DNA of 64,000 bases from Legionella fairfieldensis ATCC 49588 (GCF_000621525.1 NZ_JHYC01000013.1:26476-90475), one strand, 5' to 3'. Counted from the first letter of the stretch, positions 19,213-27,722 are shown. Program-made: numbers and translations. The notes: generated by a model from the sequence alone, not told the origin.

Positions 19213-21060
19213 ATGAGCATAATCACTCTTCATAATGTCACTTTAAATTTGGCTTCTAATCGTTTGCTTGATGCAGTGGATTGGCAGATACAGCCTCAAG
19301 AGAGAATTGCTCTGGTAGGGCGGAATGGTGCTGGTAAATCGACATTACTTCGCCTTTTGCAAGGAGAGTTAATACCCGATAGTGGCCAAATCAATCAATT
19401 AAATGGGCTGCGCGTGGCGGGTTTAACCCAGGAAGTTCCTTTAAATGATAGCAGGGAAACCGTTTATCATTTTTTGGTAAGAGGTCTGGGTGAAACAGGA
19501 GAAGTGCTTAATCAGTTCCATCAATTATCAGCGGGAGAGGATTTAGCCGCACTGGCCCGTTGCCAGCAACAAATGGATAATCTCCATATTTGGGATTTAG
19601 TACCTCGAGTTGAAATGATGGCAACTCGTTTGGATTTGGATCTCAATGCATCCATGAATAATTTATCCGGAGGAATGAAGCGCCGCGTATTGTTGGCAGC
19701 GGCACTCATTGCAGCGCCAGATCTTTTGCTTCTTGATGAGCCTACTAACCATTTGGATGTGAGCACCATTGAATGGTTAGAAGCTTATTTGAAATCGTAT
19801 ACAGGCAGTCTGTTGATTGTAACGCATGATCGAGAGTTTTTGGCACAAGTTGCTAATCGTATTGTGGAAATTGATCGAGGGAAACTCCATACTTATGATT
19901 GTAATTACGATACTTATCTGGATAGACGAGAGGCGATGCGTTTAAATGAACAGAAACATAATAGTTTGTTCGATAAGCGATTGGCTGCCGAGGAGGCGTG
20001 GATACGTACGGGTATTAAAGCACGACGTACACGCAATGAGGGGCGAGTTCGTGCATTGAAAGCCATGCGTGAACAATATAAAGCGCGTCGTGAACAATTG
20101 GGGAAAGTTCAGGCTTTAACGCTTGATGTTTCCCGTTCAGGTAATTTGGTCATTGAGGCAAACAAAGTCAATTATCAACTTCAGGATAAACTTTTAATCA
20201 AGGATTTTTCACTGTTACTAACGCGGGGCGATAAAATAGGAATTATCGGCCCCAATGGTTGTGGCAAGACCACGTTAATCCGTTTGTTACTAGGTGAGTT
20301 AACCCCGACTACTGGTACCGTGCGTCAGGGAACCTCTCTTGAAATTGCGTATTTTGATCAATTAAGACGCCAGTTAGATGAAAAACAAACCGTAATGGCC
20401 AATGTGGGTGACGGGGCTGATTATGTTACTTTAAATGGCAAACAAAAACATGTTGCCACTTATTTACGGGAATTTTTATTTTCGCCGGAACGTTTTAATC
20501 AGCCTGTCTCAACCTTATCAGGGGGGGAGCGCAATCGTTTATTACTGGCAAAATTATTAGCCAAGCCAGTTAATTTATTGGTTATGGATGAGCCGACCAA
20601 TGATCTGGATATTGAAACGCTCGAATTACTGGAAACCCTGTTAGTGGATTATCCAGGGACTATCCTTTTAATCAGTCATGATAGATCTTTTATTAATCAT
20701 ATAGTGACTTCTGTACTGGTTTATGAAGGAGATGGACGGTTCAATGAGTATGTGGGGGGTTATGATGATTACCGCGTGCAAAAAAAGCAAGAGGGCATTT
20801 TGCCCGTGGGTAAATCCATTAAACCCAATAGCAAAGCGAATAAATTAAGTTTTAATGAACAGCGCGAATTAGCTCGACTGCCGCAGGAAATCGAAACTCT
20901 GGAACAGAAAATTACAGCGTTACAGATAAAAATGACTGAACCGGATTTTTATCAGCAGGAAGCGCAGGTCATTAGCTCACATAATCAACAGCTAATGAAT
21001 GATGAAAAAAAATTATCACAACTTTATGAACGTTGGGAAATTTTAGAGGACAAGGGCTAA
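19213..21060 (+). CDS. uup: ABC-F family ATPase, Uup-like
   Basis: The 615 residues contain two ABC ATPase domains in one chain and no membrane segments: Walker A GRNGAGKST with signature LSGGMKRR and Walker B LLLLDEPTNHLD, then Walker A GPNGCGKTT with signature LSGGERNR and Walker B LLVMDEPTNDLD. Between them lies the charged ABC-F linker (KARRTRNEGRVRALKAMR), and the end forms a coiled coil (about 545-615) typical of Uup. Such proteins bind DNA or ribosomes; Uup affects transposon excision and translation. The start ATG at 19213 has only a weak ribosome-binding site. A small hairpin (CGTTCA...TGAACG) precedes it. Confidence 0.9.
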   Translation: MSIITLHNVTLNLASNRLLDAVDWQIQPQERIALVGRNGAGKSTLLRLLQGELIPDSGQINQLNGLRVAGLTQEVPLNDSRETVYHFLVRGLGETGEVLNQFHQLSAGEDLAALARCQQQMDNLHIWDLVPRVEMMATRLDLDLNASMNNLSGGMKRRVLLAAALIAAPDLLLLDEPTNHLDVSTIEWLEAYLKSYTGSLLIVTHDREFLAQVANRIVEIDRGKLHTYDCNYDTYLDRREAMRLNEQKHNSLFDKRLAAEEAWIRTGIKARRTRNEGRVRALKAMREQYKARREQLGKVQALTLDVSRSGNLVIEANKVNYQLQDKLLIKDFSLLLTRGDKIGIIGPNGCGKTTLIRLLLGELTPTTGTVRQGTSLEIAYFDQLRRQLDEKQTVMANVGDGADYVTLNGKQKHVATYLREFLFSPERFNQPVSTLSGGERNRLLLAKLLAKPVNLLVMDEPTNDLDIETLELLETLLVDYPGTILLISHDRSFINHIVTSVLVYEGDGRFNEYVGGYDDYRVQKKQEGILPVGKSIKPNSKANKLSFNEQRELARLPQEIETLEQKITALQIKMTEPDFYQQEAQVISSHNQQLMNDEKKLSQLYERWEILEDKG

Positions 21061-21064
21061 TAGC

Positions 21065-21487
21065 ATGGACAATATGTTAACAGTCGCTCTGGTGGTATTA
21101 ACATGTTCTATTATAGTTTTCTTTTCGCAGGAGTTTGTCAATTTTTTCAAAAAACTCTTTGCCATTCCTGGCATGACGCTTTTTTTACCTCTACTTTTGA
21201 TTACTGCCTTGCTTGTTTATTATGAGCCATGGTTTTCATGGATCTTGTCAATAATCCAGACTATTTTCGATAAGTTGGTCGTTGCTATAGCCAATGTTCT
21301 GTCTTTCCATCGAGGCGTTAAGTATGTTGCCAGTGTTTTAGTGTTGTGGAGTTTATCAGTTTTGCCAGTGTGGATTATTGACGTATGGTATAAGCGAAAA
21401 ACCTATCATGCTTTTTCCTATTCTTACTTGATAAGCACAGTAATCTGGTTAGTAGCTGCGGCGGTGTTAATCGTCAATTTACAATAA
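21065..21487 (+). CDS. Small four-helix membrane protein of unknown function
   Basis: The 140 residues are mostly hydrophobic with four predicted transmembrane helices (about residues 5-25, 35-55, 85-105, 118-138). No conserved catalytic motif is seen and I do not recognise the family. It begins 4 bases after the ABC-F gene and is probably co-transcribed with it. Codon use resembles the flanking housekeeping genes, so it is likely a resident gene. Confidence 0.65.
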   Translation: MDNMLTVALVVLTCSIIVFFSQEFVNFFKKLFAIPGMTLFLPLLLITALLVYYEPWFSWILSIIQTIFDKLVVAIANVLSFHRGVKYVASVLVLWSLSVLPVWIIDVWYKRKTYHAFSYSYLISTVIWLVAAAVLIVNLQ

Positions 21488-21508
21488 TAACGTTTACTTA
21501 TCATTAGG

Positions 21509-21808
21509 TTAATGAGTTTGCATCTCACCCAGATGGAAAGGGTACTGATAACGACAACGTTTAAACCAGTGATAAACATACTGAGGATTTTCAGAATAAC
21601 TATAATGAGTTGCTTCATAAGCACAGCAGGGTACGCGGCTCATAAAACAACCTCGTTTGGCATGCCAGACATACCCATTGGCACTAGGTTTCAAGGTACG
21701 TCCATCAAAGCAGACATAGCGGGGTCGTTCGGTTTTATTACCAATGATACAGCCTTGGGCAAATAATAAGCCAGGTAAAAGAAAAATTAAACAAAATTGC
21801 TTGATCAT
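21509..21808 (-). CDS. Small cysteine-rich exported protein
   Basis: From ATG at 21808 (a GTG at 21820 is also possible) the product is 99 residues with an N-terminal signal sequence (MIKQFCLIFLLPGLLFAQG). The cysteine after AQG could be a lipidation site, but the -2 position is not typical. The mature part is rich in Cys, Tyr and His (seven Cys including a CC pair) and probably disulfide-bonded. It is convergent with the upstream membrane protein gene (22 bases between stops) and divergent from murI. No family is recognised. Confidence 0.55.
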   Translation of the reverse strand: MIKQFCLIFLLPGLLFAQGCIIGNKTERPRYVCFDGRTLKPSANGYVWHAKRGCFMSRVPCCAYEATHYSYSENPQYVYHWFKRCRYQYPFHLGEMQTH

Positions 21809-21880
21809 GAGGCTGTCCACTAGCTTTCTATACTATTTAAATTATACTAACTTTTTCTCAATTCAAGCACTTTCGCCTTT

Positions 21881-22693
21881 ATGAATAAAAATAATTTACC
21901 AATCGGTGTGTTTGATTCAGGAATGGGCGGTCTAACTGTATTAAGAGCTTTAAAAGCCACGCTGCCTGATGAATCATTTATTTACCTGGGAGATACTGCC
22001 CGATTGCCTTATGGAACCAAAAGCCCTGACACCGTGTTGCAATACGCAAAGCAGATGGTACGTATTTTAATAGAAAGGCAGGTTAAAGCCCTAATAATAG
22101 CTTGTAATACGGCAACGACAGCAGCTTTGCCTCAATTACAGGCCATGCTTCCCGATATACCCGTTTTGGGGGTGGTTATTCCTGGAGCTTCAGCTGTGGT
22201 GGCAGCGACTAAAAATCAACGTATTATTGTATTAGCCACTGAAACAACGATTGCTTCTCAAGCTTACCAGCGTTTGATTTGGGAGCAATTACCGAAGGCT
22301 ACAATTAGTGTTCGTGCGTGTAGTGTGTTAGTGGCCCTTGCTGAAGAAGGGATGATAGAAAACAACGTGGCGCGAGAAGCTTTAACGCATTATTTATCTG
22401 ATTTAAATTCAGAAGATACTCTTCTTCTAGGCTGTACACACTTTCCGGTATTTAAATCACTTTTGAAGACAATATTATCTTCGAGTGTAACCATAGTGGA
22501 TTCCGCAGAGGCTACAGCAACTGCACTATATCAACTCCTCGATCAAGCCAATTTATTTGCTGAAAAGCCCATTAGCAAAATCTCTTATTTGGTCACGGAT
22601 TCTGTTGAACGGTTTCAAACTGTGGGGGAAATTTTCTTGGGTGAATCATTAGCAACTCATGATATCGAATTAGTGGATGCGATTAGCTCTTGA
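21881..22693 (+). CDS. murI: Glutamate racemase
   Basis: MurI interconverts L- and D-glutamate for peptidoglycan synthesis without a cofactor. The two catalytic cysteines are C75 (IIACNTATT) and C185 (LLGCTHFPV); the N-terminal VFDSGMGGLTVL and the GDTARLPYGTKS loop are conserved. At 270 residues it has normal length. Its 3' end is the left boundary of a small accessory island: a degenerate repeat starts within 10 bases of the stop. Confidence 0.95.
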   Translation: MNKNNLPIGVFDSGMGGLTVLRALKATLPDESFIYLGDTARLPYGTKSPDTVLQYAKQMVRILIERQVKALIIACNTATTAALPQLQAMLPDIPVLGVVIPGASAVVAATKNQRIIVLATETTIASQAYQRLIWEQLPKATISVRACSVLVALAEEGMIENNVAREALTHYLSDLNSEDTLLLGCTHFPVFKSLLKTILSSSVTIVDSAEATATALYQLLDQANLFAEKPISKISYLVTDSVERFQTVGEIFLGESLATHDIELVDAISS

Positions 22694-22698
22694 GTTAC

Positions 22699-22809
22699 GG
22701 CAATGCTGTCAGGCTAACTGTAACGGCCGCAATCAGTGCATGAAATTGGCCCAGATTAAGTGCAACTGAAAATTTCCAAAACCACCGGAAAAACGTTCGT
22801 TTTCTTAGT
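22699..22809 (+). repeat. Left, degraded arm of inverted duplication around the toxin-antitoxin pair
   Basis: About 90 bases closely match the reverse complement of 23680-23790, from GTAACGG through AATCAG(TG/CA)CATGAAATT, GCAACTGAAAATT, CCAAAACCACC and GAAAAACGT. In this copy the ATG at 22740 opens MKLAQIKCN then stops: one base is lost and one T gained relative to the intact 45-codon ORF in the right arm. Confidence 0.7.
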
Positions 22810-22840
22810 ATCTCAGCTTGAGATTTATAGTAAATTTTGA

Positions 22841-22859
22841 TATAGTAATTTTTACTATA
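22841..22859. promoter_or_regulatory. Candidate operator of the toxin-antitoxin operon
   Basis: TATAGTAA, three bases, TTACTATA is a perfect 8-bp palindrome 13 bases before the toxin start and overlaps a likely -10 region. Xre-type antitoxins usually repress their own operon through such sites. Confidence 0.5.
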
Positions 22860-22872
22860 GAAGACAATTAAC

Positions 22873-23253
22873 ATGCGAATAATAAAAACAAAGTTGTTTA
22901 ACAAATGGGCTATAAAAAATAAAGTAAGGGATGAATTGCTTATCACTGCGGCAGAAGAAATTTCAATTGAAGTTTATGAAGCCAACTATGGTGGAGGAGT
23001 AATTAAAAAACGGATTGGAAATAAAGGAAGAGGAAAGAGTGGAAGTACCAGAACAATTGTTGCCTTCAAAAAAGGAAAGAATTGCTTTTTCGTTTTTGGA
23101 TTCGAAAAAAATACTAAAAGTAATATAACTATAAATGAAGAGAAAGCCTTTAAAATTGTTGCTCAATCGTTATTGACTTATTCTGATTTGGAGCTTAATG
23201 AATTAATCAAAGATGGCTCATTAGTGGAGATTAAAAATGAGAAAAATTATTGA
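22873..23253 (+). CDS. RelE/HigB-like toxin (COG4737-type)
   Basis: The 126 residues are small and basic. The fold pattern matches the RelE/ParE superfamily members of the COG4737 type: N-terminal FNKWAIKNKVRDELL helix, central strands IEVYEANYGGGVIKKRIG and GKSGSTRTIVAFKKGKNCFFVFGF, and the end FEKNTKSN. Such toxins are ribosome-dependent mRNA interferases. The gene order toxin then antitoxin, with a 17-base overlap, is that of HigBA. The base composition is more AT-rich than the flanking murI, and the pair lies between inverted repeats beside a recombinase, suggesting acquisition. No direct proof of toxicity is possible from sequence. Confidence 0.85.
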   Translation: MRIIKTKLFNKWAIKNKVRDELLITAAEEISIEVYEANYGGGVIKKRIGNKGRGKSGSTRTIVAFKKGKNCFFVFGFEKNTKSNITINEEKAFKIVAQSLLTYSDLELNELIKDGSLVEIKNEKNY

Positions 23254-23530
23254 TGCTATGGTAGAAACAGCAAAAGATCTTCGTTTAGATCCCATTACAA
23301 TCAAAGAAATTGAAGTACTTAATTTAAGTGAAGTTAAAGCGCTTGAAGCAGATGAAATAAAAAAAATGAGGGTCAAAGAAAAAATTAGTCAAGCGGTAAT
23401 GGCTAAAATTCTGAATGTTACTCCCTCTACCTACCAAAAGTGGGAGAGGGGAGAGGTGCATCCCAAGGGGGCAAATTTAAAATTGCTGCGGTTAGCTCAT
23501 GATCATGGACTTGATTATATTATGTCTTGA
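23237..23530 (+). CDS. HigA-like Xre-family antitoxin
   Basis: The 97 residues contain a C-terminal Xre helix-turn-helix (about residues 45-90): ISQAVMAKILNVTPSTYQKW, then ERGEVHPKGANLKLLRLA. The N-terminal half would bind the toxin. It overlaps the toxin gene by 17 bases, implying translational coupling. Its likely operator is the palindrome at 22841-22859. The family neutralises the toxin by direct binding and represses the operon. Confidence 0.88.
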   Translation: MRKIIDAMVETAKDLRLDPITIKEIEVLNLSEVKALEADEIKKMRVKEKISQAVMAKILNVTPSTYQKWERGEVHPKGANLKLLRLAHDHGLDYIMS

Positions 23531-23612
23531 AATGAAGATTGTCGAAAGGGGTCTCGGTACACGCATACCCAATGACTCTATATCCTGACAATATCACTTT
23601 AAAATTAGCCTA

Positions 23613-23750
23613 TTAGTTTATGTTGATTTTATCTAGGGGGTTATGGTCTGCTTTAAGCAGATTTTTATGAAAAATTGAATTACCAGGAAACGGACGTTTT
23701 TCTGGTGGTTTTGGAATTTTCAGTTGCAAATAATGTGGGTCTAATTTCAT
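23613..23750 (-). CDS. 45-residue ORF, duplicated in broken form on the other side of the TA pair
   Basis: An ATG at 23750 opens 45 codons (MKLDPHYLQLKIPKPP..., ending DHNPLDKININ). The protein is basic and proline-rich near its start, with no family I recognise and no clear ribosome-binding site. Coding potential is supported only by codon pattern and by the intact frame here against a frame-broken relative at 22740-22809. It lies between the antitoxin and the integrase and reads toward the TA pair. Confidence 0.4.
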   Translation of the reverse strand: MKLDPHYLQLKIPKPPEKRPFPGNSIFHKNLLKADHNPLDKININ

Positions 23751-23792
23751 GTGCTGATTGCGAACCGTTACAACTCTGAATGCCTTTGCCAA
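23680..23792 (-). repeat. Right arm of the inverted duplication
   Basis: Reverse complement of the 22699-22809 arm; similarity is strongest from GTAACGG to GAAAAACGTCCGTTT and fades outward through GGCAA.GC..TCAG. It contains the first third of the 45-codon ORF and its upstream region, and lies about 40 bases past the integrase stop. Confidence 0.7.
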
Positions 23793-23829
23793 GATAGAGA
23801 AATTTAGCTGTTAATTCTCTCAAATAAAA

Positions 23830-25047
23830 TCATTCTACAGGTTCAATTTTTTTATAGCGAGCCGATTTGTGTCGCGCATGCCTTTCCACATCGATATATC
23901 GATCAGTTGTTATACTGGAACTATGGCCGGCATCGTCTCTTACATGTTCACGAGGGCGAATTTTGACATCTTCGGAAATACCGGTATGCCTTAACCAATG
24001 TACGGTTGCTGTAATCAGATTATCGGCTTCTTCTTTTTGATTGTTAAGGCGCAACTGCTCAGCGGCTAAATCAAAGCATTGTTGTACCAGACGTCGAATC
24101 GGTGCGGTATCGCTCATGGGTCCGTTACCCCGGATTTTTGGAATTAAAGGAGAATTGTCAGCAGGAGAGGGTAATGGCGTCAAACCTAAAAATTGACGCC
24201 ACCGAACCAGACTTGCCAACATGGCTTCGCTGACTGCGATCTGGCGTTCCTTATTCCCTTTGCCTACCGTTGTAAACCACCACGCACCATTACTATCCTT
24301 TGCGAAGTCGTTCATGGCAGGAATCCATCGTTCGCTGGCTGCAAGCTCTGAAATACGCAAATACATGCCATAAAGCAACGATAAGATAAAGCGCGTGCGT
24401 TCATGCTTGGCTGGATTCTCTGCGGCAAGCTTCTCGGCGGCCTGGAGAACTTCATTCCATTGTTGCAGGCTTAAACGTCTAATGGGAGCGTTTTGCTGGC
24501 GTTTACGAACGAACTTGCTTTTTTGACGAATTAACGCAACGGGATTGGATAATACGTATTCTTCCGCGATAAGAAAATTAAATAAAGTGCTTAAAATGGC
24601 AAAAATTTCCTGTATTGCGCCTTGTGATAAACTAAATTGCTCAATGGACGCTGTTGCGCCTTGTTTTCTGGCAAATTTGCTTACTGTGGCAATAAAAGGA
24701 CGCCATTCCTCATTAGGTCGACGTTTTCCTTCTTTTTCCAGAAAACGAGGCACTTTTTTTAATCCTATCCAATCGTGGGGCGGATTTTGACAAAAACGAA
24801 TATAGTGTTCGATGTCCTGACGTTTTAATTCAGGCAAGGTCATTTTTTTTATTTGCCAGCACCAATGCAGGAGGCGTTCCGTTTCCCGGCGATAACTATT
24901 GAAAGTTCCGAGACTACCCGTATAACTTTTAAGAAAGTTCAGGCAATGAAAAAAGTCACTTTGAAAACGTGAATCGAGAGTGACATTTTCCGCATTTTTG
25001 GAGAGATTATCCAGACTGTCAAATAAAGGTAATATTCTTGTTTTCAT
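23830..25047 (-). CDS. Tyrosine recombinase / phage-type integrase
   Basis: The 405 residues have an N-terminal SAM-like core-binding part (about 30-190) and a C-terminal catalytic domain. Catalytic residues visible: R231 in GMYLRISEL, the H-x-x-R region HWLRHTG (about 346-352), the H of DDAGHSS and the nucleophilic Y of TTDRYID (about 383). All are present, so it may be active. The gene points away from a tRNA operon 200 bases upstream, a common place for such integrases, and towards the toxin-antitoxin cassette. It is not XerC or XerD: it is about 100 residues longer. No other phage or conjugation genes are nearby. Confidence 0.9.
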   Translation of the reverse strand: MKTRILPLFDSLDNLSKNAENVTLDSRFQSDFFHCLNFLKSYTGSLGTFNSYRRETERLLHWCWQIKKMTLPELKRQDIEHYIRFCQNPPHDWIGLKKVPRFLEKEGKRRPNEEWRPFIATVSKFARKQGATASIEQFSLSQGAIQEIFAILSTLFNFLIAEEYVLSNPVALIRQKSKFVRKRQQNAPIRRLSLQQWNEVLQAAEKLAAENPAKHERTRFILSLLYGMYLRISELAASERWIPAMNDFAKDSNGAWWFTTVGKGNKERQIAVSEAMLASLVRWRQFLGLTPLPSPADNSPLIPKIRGNGPMSDTAPIRRLVQQCFDLAAEQLRLNNQKEEADNLITATVHWLRHTGISEDVKIRPREHVRDDAGHSSSITTDRYIDVERHARHKSARYKKIEPVE

Positions 25048-25190
25048 GAGGATACCGATGGCGTCTAAATTTTGATGCTAGCTCATGAGATTAAGAACGG
25101 CAATAACTTAATGATCTTCTATCATTGAATCGATTGGTGGTTTATTTTATAGAATTGGAAAATTTCCTGTAAATTATTATACTCAGGTTA

Positions 25191-25219
25191 TTGACCTGCA
25201 GAATCGCACCGAGTATCAT
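25191..25219 (+). promoter_or_regulatory. Promoter of the tRNA-Pro/Arg/His/Leu operon
   Basis: TTGACC (25191-25196), 17-base spacer, TATCAT (25214-25219), followed by a GC-containing start region, 29 bases before tRNA-Pro. This is a good sigma-70 promoter of the stable-RNA type. Confidence 0.65.
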
Positions 25220-25247
25220 TTGCGCTCTGTCCTTGGGACGGGTAAAA

Positions 25248-25324
25248 CGGGGTGTAGCGCAGTCTGGTAGCGCGCCTGCTTTGGGAGCAGGATGTCGGGA
25301 GTTCGAATCTCTCCACCCCGACCA
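25248..25324 (+). tRNA. tRNA-Pro (UGG)
   Basis: Acceptor CGGGGTG pairs with CACCCCG, encoded CCA, anticodon loop TTTGGGA with anticodon TGG. First gene of a four-tRNA operon. Confidence 0.97.
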
Positions 25325-25332
25325 GTTTTTAG

Positions 25333-25409
25333 GCGTCCGTAGCTCATCTGGATAGAGCATCGGCCTTCTAAGCCGAGGGTAGCAGGTTCGAATCCTGCCG
25401 GGCGTGCCA
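25333..25409 (+). tRNA. tRNA-Arg (UCU)
   Basis: Acceptor GCGTCCG with CGGGCGT (G-T first pair), anticodon loop CTTCTAA with anticodon TCT, T arm GCAGG/CCTGC, encoded CCA. Confidence 0.96.
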
Positions 25410-25439
25410 GCCCTTTTGCAGATTCCTGTGTATAGAAAT

Positions 25440-25516
25440 GGTGAGCGTAGCTCAGTTGGTAGAGCCCCGGGTTGTGATCCCGGTTGTCGTGGGTTCGAGT
25501 CCCATCGTTCACCCCA
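25440..25516 (+). tRNA. tRNA-His (GUG)
   Basis: Extra G(-1) at 25440 opposite C73, acceptor GTGAGCG/CGTTCAC, anticodon GTG in loop TTGTGAT, encoded CCA. Confidence 0.97.
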
Positions 25517-25600
25517 GACCCTTGAAATTAGATAATATGCTTGAGATTCATTCTGAGTCTTTACAAGATAAGCTTACTGTTCGATAATTCCACCCTGTTT

Positions 25601-25685
25601 GCGAAAGTGGCGGAACTGGTAGACGCGCTGGATTTAGGTTCCAGTGGGGTAACCCGTGAGAGTTCGAGTCTCTCCTTTCGCACCA
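25601..25685 (+). tRNA. tRNA-Leu (UAG)
   Basis: Class II tRNA of 85 bases with long variable arm; acceptor GCGAAAG/CTTTCGC, anticodon TAG in loop TTTAGGT, encoded CCA. The tig start follows 29 bases later. Confidence 0.97.
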
Positions 25686-25714
25686 TTTCATGATAATATC
25701 CAAGAGGTGACTAG

Positions 25715-27046
25715 ATGCAAGTTTCTGTTGAAACCTTGAAAGGTTTGGAACGCAAAGTAACAGTTTCGGTGCCAACCGAGAAGGTAGAGGAAGAAGTAAG
25801 TCTTCGTCTTCGTAATCTTGCGCGTAAAGTAAAGTTAGATGGCTTTCGTCCCGGGAAAGTGCCTATGCACCTGGTGAAGAGCCGTTTCTCTAACAGTGTT
25901 CGTGAAGAAGTTGCCAGAGAAATGGTACAGTCAACGCTCTATGAGGCGTTACAAAAGAATGAACTTATTCCCGCAGGATCTCCCCATGTTGAACCTGAGC
26001 AGCTTGAATCAGGCAAAGATTTCAAATATACCGCTATTTTTGAAGTACTTCCCGAAATTACTATTAATGAGTTAAATAAAGGCGAAATTGAAGTAGTTCG
26101 TGCTGAAGTCAAGGACAGTGATGTTAACGAAATGCTTGAAAAATTGCGTGAACAAAATAAAGAGTGGCATGACGTTTCCCGTGCTGTTGCGAAAGAGGAC
26201 AAGGTTATTATCGATTTTGAAGGTTTTCTTGAGGACAAACCTTTCGAAGGCGGTAGTGCCAGTAATTATGAAATTGTCATTGGTTCGGGAACAATGATCC
26301 CCGGTTTTGAAGACGGTTTAATCGGTGCTGAAGTCGAGAAGCCTTTTGATATTAAAGTGACTTTTCCCGAAAATTATAATCATAAGGAATTAGCAGGGAA
26401 AGAGGCTACGTTTAAAATTACGGTTCATAAAGTCATGGAAGGGAAACTGCCTGCTTTAGATGAGGCTTTCGCTGAAAAATTTAATATCAAGGAAGGTGGA
26501 ATTGACGCGTTGAAAAAAGATATTAAGGAAAATATGATACGTGAGCTTGAGCGCCATGTTAACTCAATGAACAAGGAGCGAGTTTTCGATAAGTTACGGG
26601 AAGCCAATCCTTTTGAGTTACCGATGGCTTTAATTGATGAGGAAATTGGTCACTTAAAACATGATATGTATCATCGTCTCTTTGGCCATGAGCATTCTGA
26701 TAATGAAAAAATACCTGATTTTCCTCGTGCCCTGTTTGAAGAGCAGGCAAAGCGGCGTGTTCATCTTGGGTTACTTTTTTCTGAATACGTGAAAAAACAT
26801 GAAATTATAGCGGATAAAACACGTGTCGATGCGATGATTGACAAATTTGCCAGTGCTTATGAAAGCCCGGAGGAATTACGTTCCTGGTATAATGGAAGCA
26901 AAGAGCGTTTGGCTGAGGTTGAAGCACTTGTCATGGAAGAAATGGTCGCTGAAAAAATTAGCGAAGATGCTACCGTCATTGAAAAAACAATGAGTTACGA
27001 GGCGGTGATGAATCCTAAAAAGGATAGTGAGAGTAAAGGAGAATAA
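25715..27046 (+). CDS. tig: Trigger factor (ribosome-associated chaperone and peptidyl-prolyl isomerase)
   Basis: Trigger factor binds the ribosome exit tunnel and shields nascent chains. The 443 residues show the ribosome-binding domain with the FRPGKVP signature (about 44-50), the FKBP-type PPIase domain (about 150-250, with [19 protein letters not shown] and [13 protein letters not shown]), and the helical C-terminal substrate cradle. The ATG is preceded by AAGAGGTGA. It heads the tig-clpP-clpX-lon-hup block found in many gammaproteobacteria; clpP begins 2 bases after its stop. Confidence 0.96.
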   Translation: MQVSVETLKGLERKVTVSVPTEKVEEEVSLRLRNLARKVKLDGFRPGKVPMHLVKSRFSNSVREEVAREMVQSTLYEALQKNELIPAGSPHVEPEQLESGKDFKYTAIFEVLPEITINELNKGEIEVVRAEVKDSDVNEMLEKLREQNKEWHDVSRAVAKEDKVIIDFEGFLEDKPFEGGSASNYEIVIGSGTMIPGFEDGLIGAEVEKPFDIKVTFPENYNHKELAGKEATFKITVHKVMEGKLPALDEAFAEKFNIKEGGIDALKKDIKENMIRELERHVNSMNKERVFDKLREANPFELPMALIDEEIGHLKHDMYHRLFGHEHSDNEKIPDFPRALFEEQAKRRVHLGLLFSEYVKKHEIIADKTRVDAMIDKFASAYESPEELRSWYNGSKERLAEVEALVMEEMVAEKISEDATVIEKTMSYEAVMNPKKDSESKGE

Positions 27047-27048
27047 GT

Positions 27049-27687
27049 ATGTCGGGTTATCCAGAAAACTTGATTAAAAATGCCAGTGGTTTGGTGCCTA
27101 TGGTTATTGAGCAAACTTCACGAGGGGAGCGCTCTTATGACATTTACTCACGGCTTTTGAAAGAACGGATTATCTTTTTATTAGGAGAAGTCGAAGACCA
27201 TATGGCTAATCTGGTAGTCGCACAGTTACTGTTTTTGGAGTCTGAGAATCCAGACAAGGATATTTCCTTGTACATCAACTCTCCTGGCGGGGTCGTTACA
27301 GCAGGTCTTGCAATTTACGATACCATGCAATTTATTAAACCCGATGTCAGTACCCTGTGTATAGGACAGGCGGCCAGTGCCGCCGCGCTGCTGCTTTGCG
27401 CCGGGGCTGATGGCAAGCGTTTTTGTTTGCCTAATTCAAGAGTAATGATTCATCAGCCTTTAGGGGGTTACCGAGGCCAGGCTACGGATATTGAAATTCA
27501 TGCCCGTGAAACCCTGGCGGTGCGAGAGCGCTTGAATAGTATTATGGCAAGGCATACAAAAAAAACGCCTGATCAAATTATGCGTGATACTGAACGTGAT
27601 AATTTTATGAGCGCTACACAGGCAGCTGAATATGGCTTAATTGATAAGGTTCTTCACAACCGCGAGACTATGGCTACAATTAAGTAA
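27049..27687 (+). CDS. clpP: ATP-dependent Clp protease proteolytic subunit
   Basis: ClpP forms the double-heptameric serine protease chamber fed by ClpX or ClpA. The catalytic triad is visible: S110 (IGQAAS), H135 (MIHQPLGG) and D184 (ERDNFMSA). The usual GQAASMGA is GQAASAAA here, a mild variation at positions after the serine. The 212 residues include a short propeptide. In Legionella ClpP is needed for stress tolerance and phase transition. It is translated with tig (2-base gap); a strong palindrome follows the stop. Confidence 0.96.
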   Translation: MSGYPENLIKNASGLVPMVIEQTSRGERSYDIYSRLLKERIIFLLGEVEDHMANLVVAQLLFLESENPDKDISLYINSPGGVVTAGLAIYDTMQFIKPDVSTLCIGQAASAAALLLCAGADGKRFCLPNSRVMIHQPLGGYRGQATDIEIHARETLAVRERLNSIMARHTKKTPDQIMRDTERDNFMSATQAAEYGLIDKVLHNRETMATIK

Positions 27688-27693
27688 TAAAAA

Positions 27694-27722
27694 CTGTCAG
27701 TTTGTTTAAAGCAAACTGACAG
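27694..27722 (+). terminator. Hairpin after clpP
   Basis: CTGTCAGTTTG and CAAACTGACAG form a perfect 11-bp stem around a 7-base loop 7 bases after the clpP stop. Only a scattered T-rich stretch follows, so termination may be partial. Confidence 0.55.

Noticed and set aside
22695..22946. 83-codon minus-strand ORF over the toxin start
   Set aside because: Overlaps the toxin gene and promoter; the protein has no sensible composition.
23830..25250. Search for a repeated tRNA 3' end as an integrase attachment site
   Set aside because: By eye I found no copy of the tRNA-Pro, Arg, His or Leu 3' ends between murI and the integrase, so no attL/attR can be claimed.
25142..25775. Minus-strand ORFs of 72-98 codons across the tRNA-Pro/Arg/His/Leu operon
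   Set aside because: They are reverse-complement readings of four well-formed tRNA genes; their protein-like words come from tRNA sequence.
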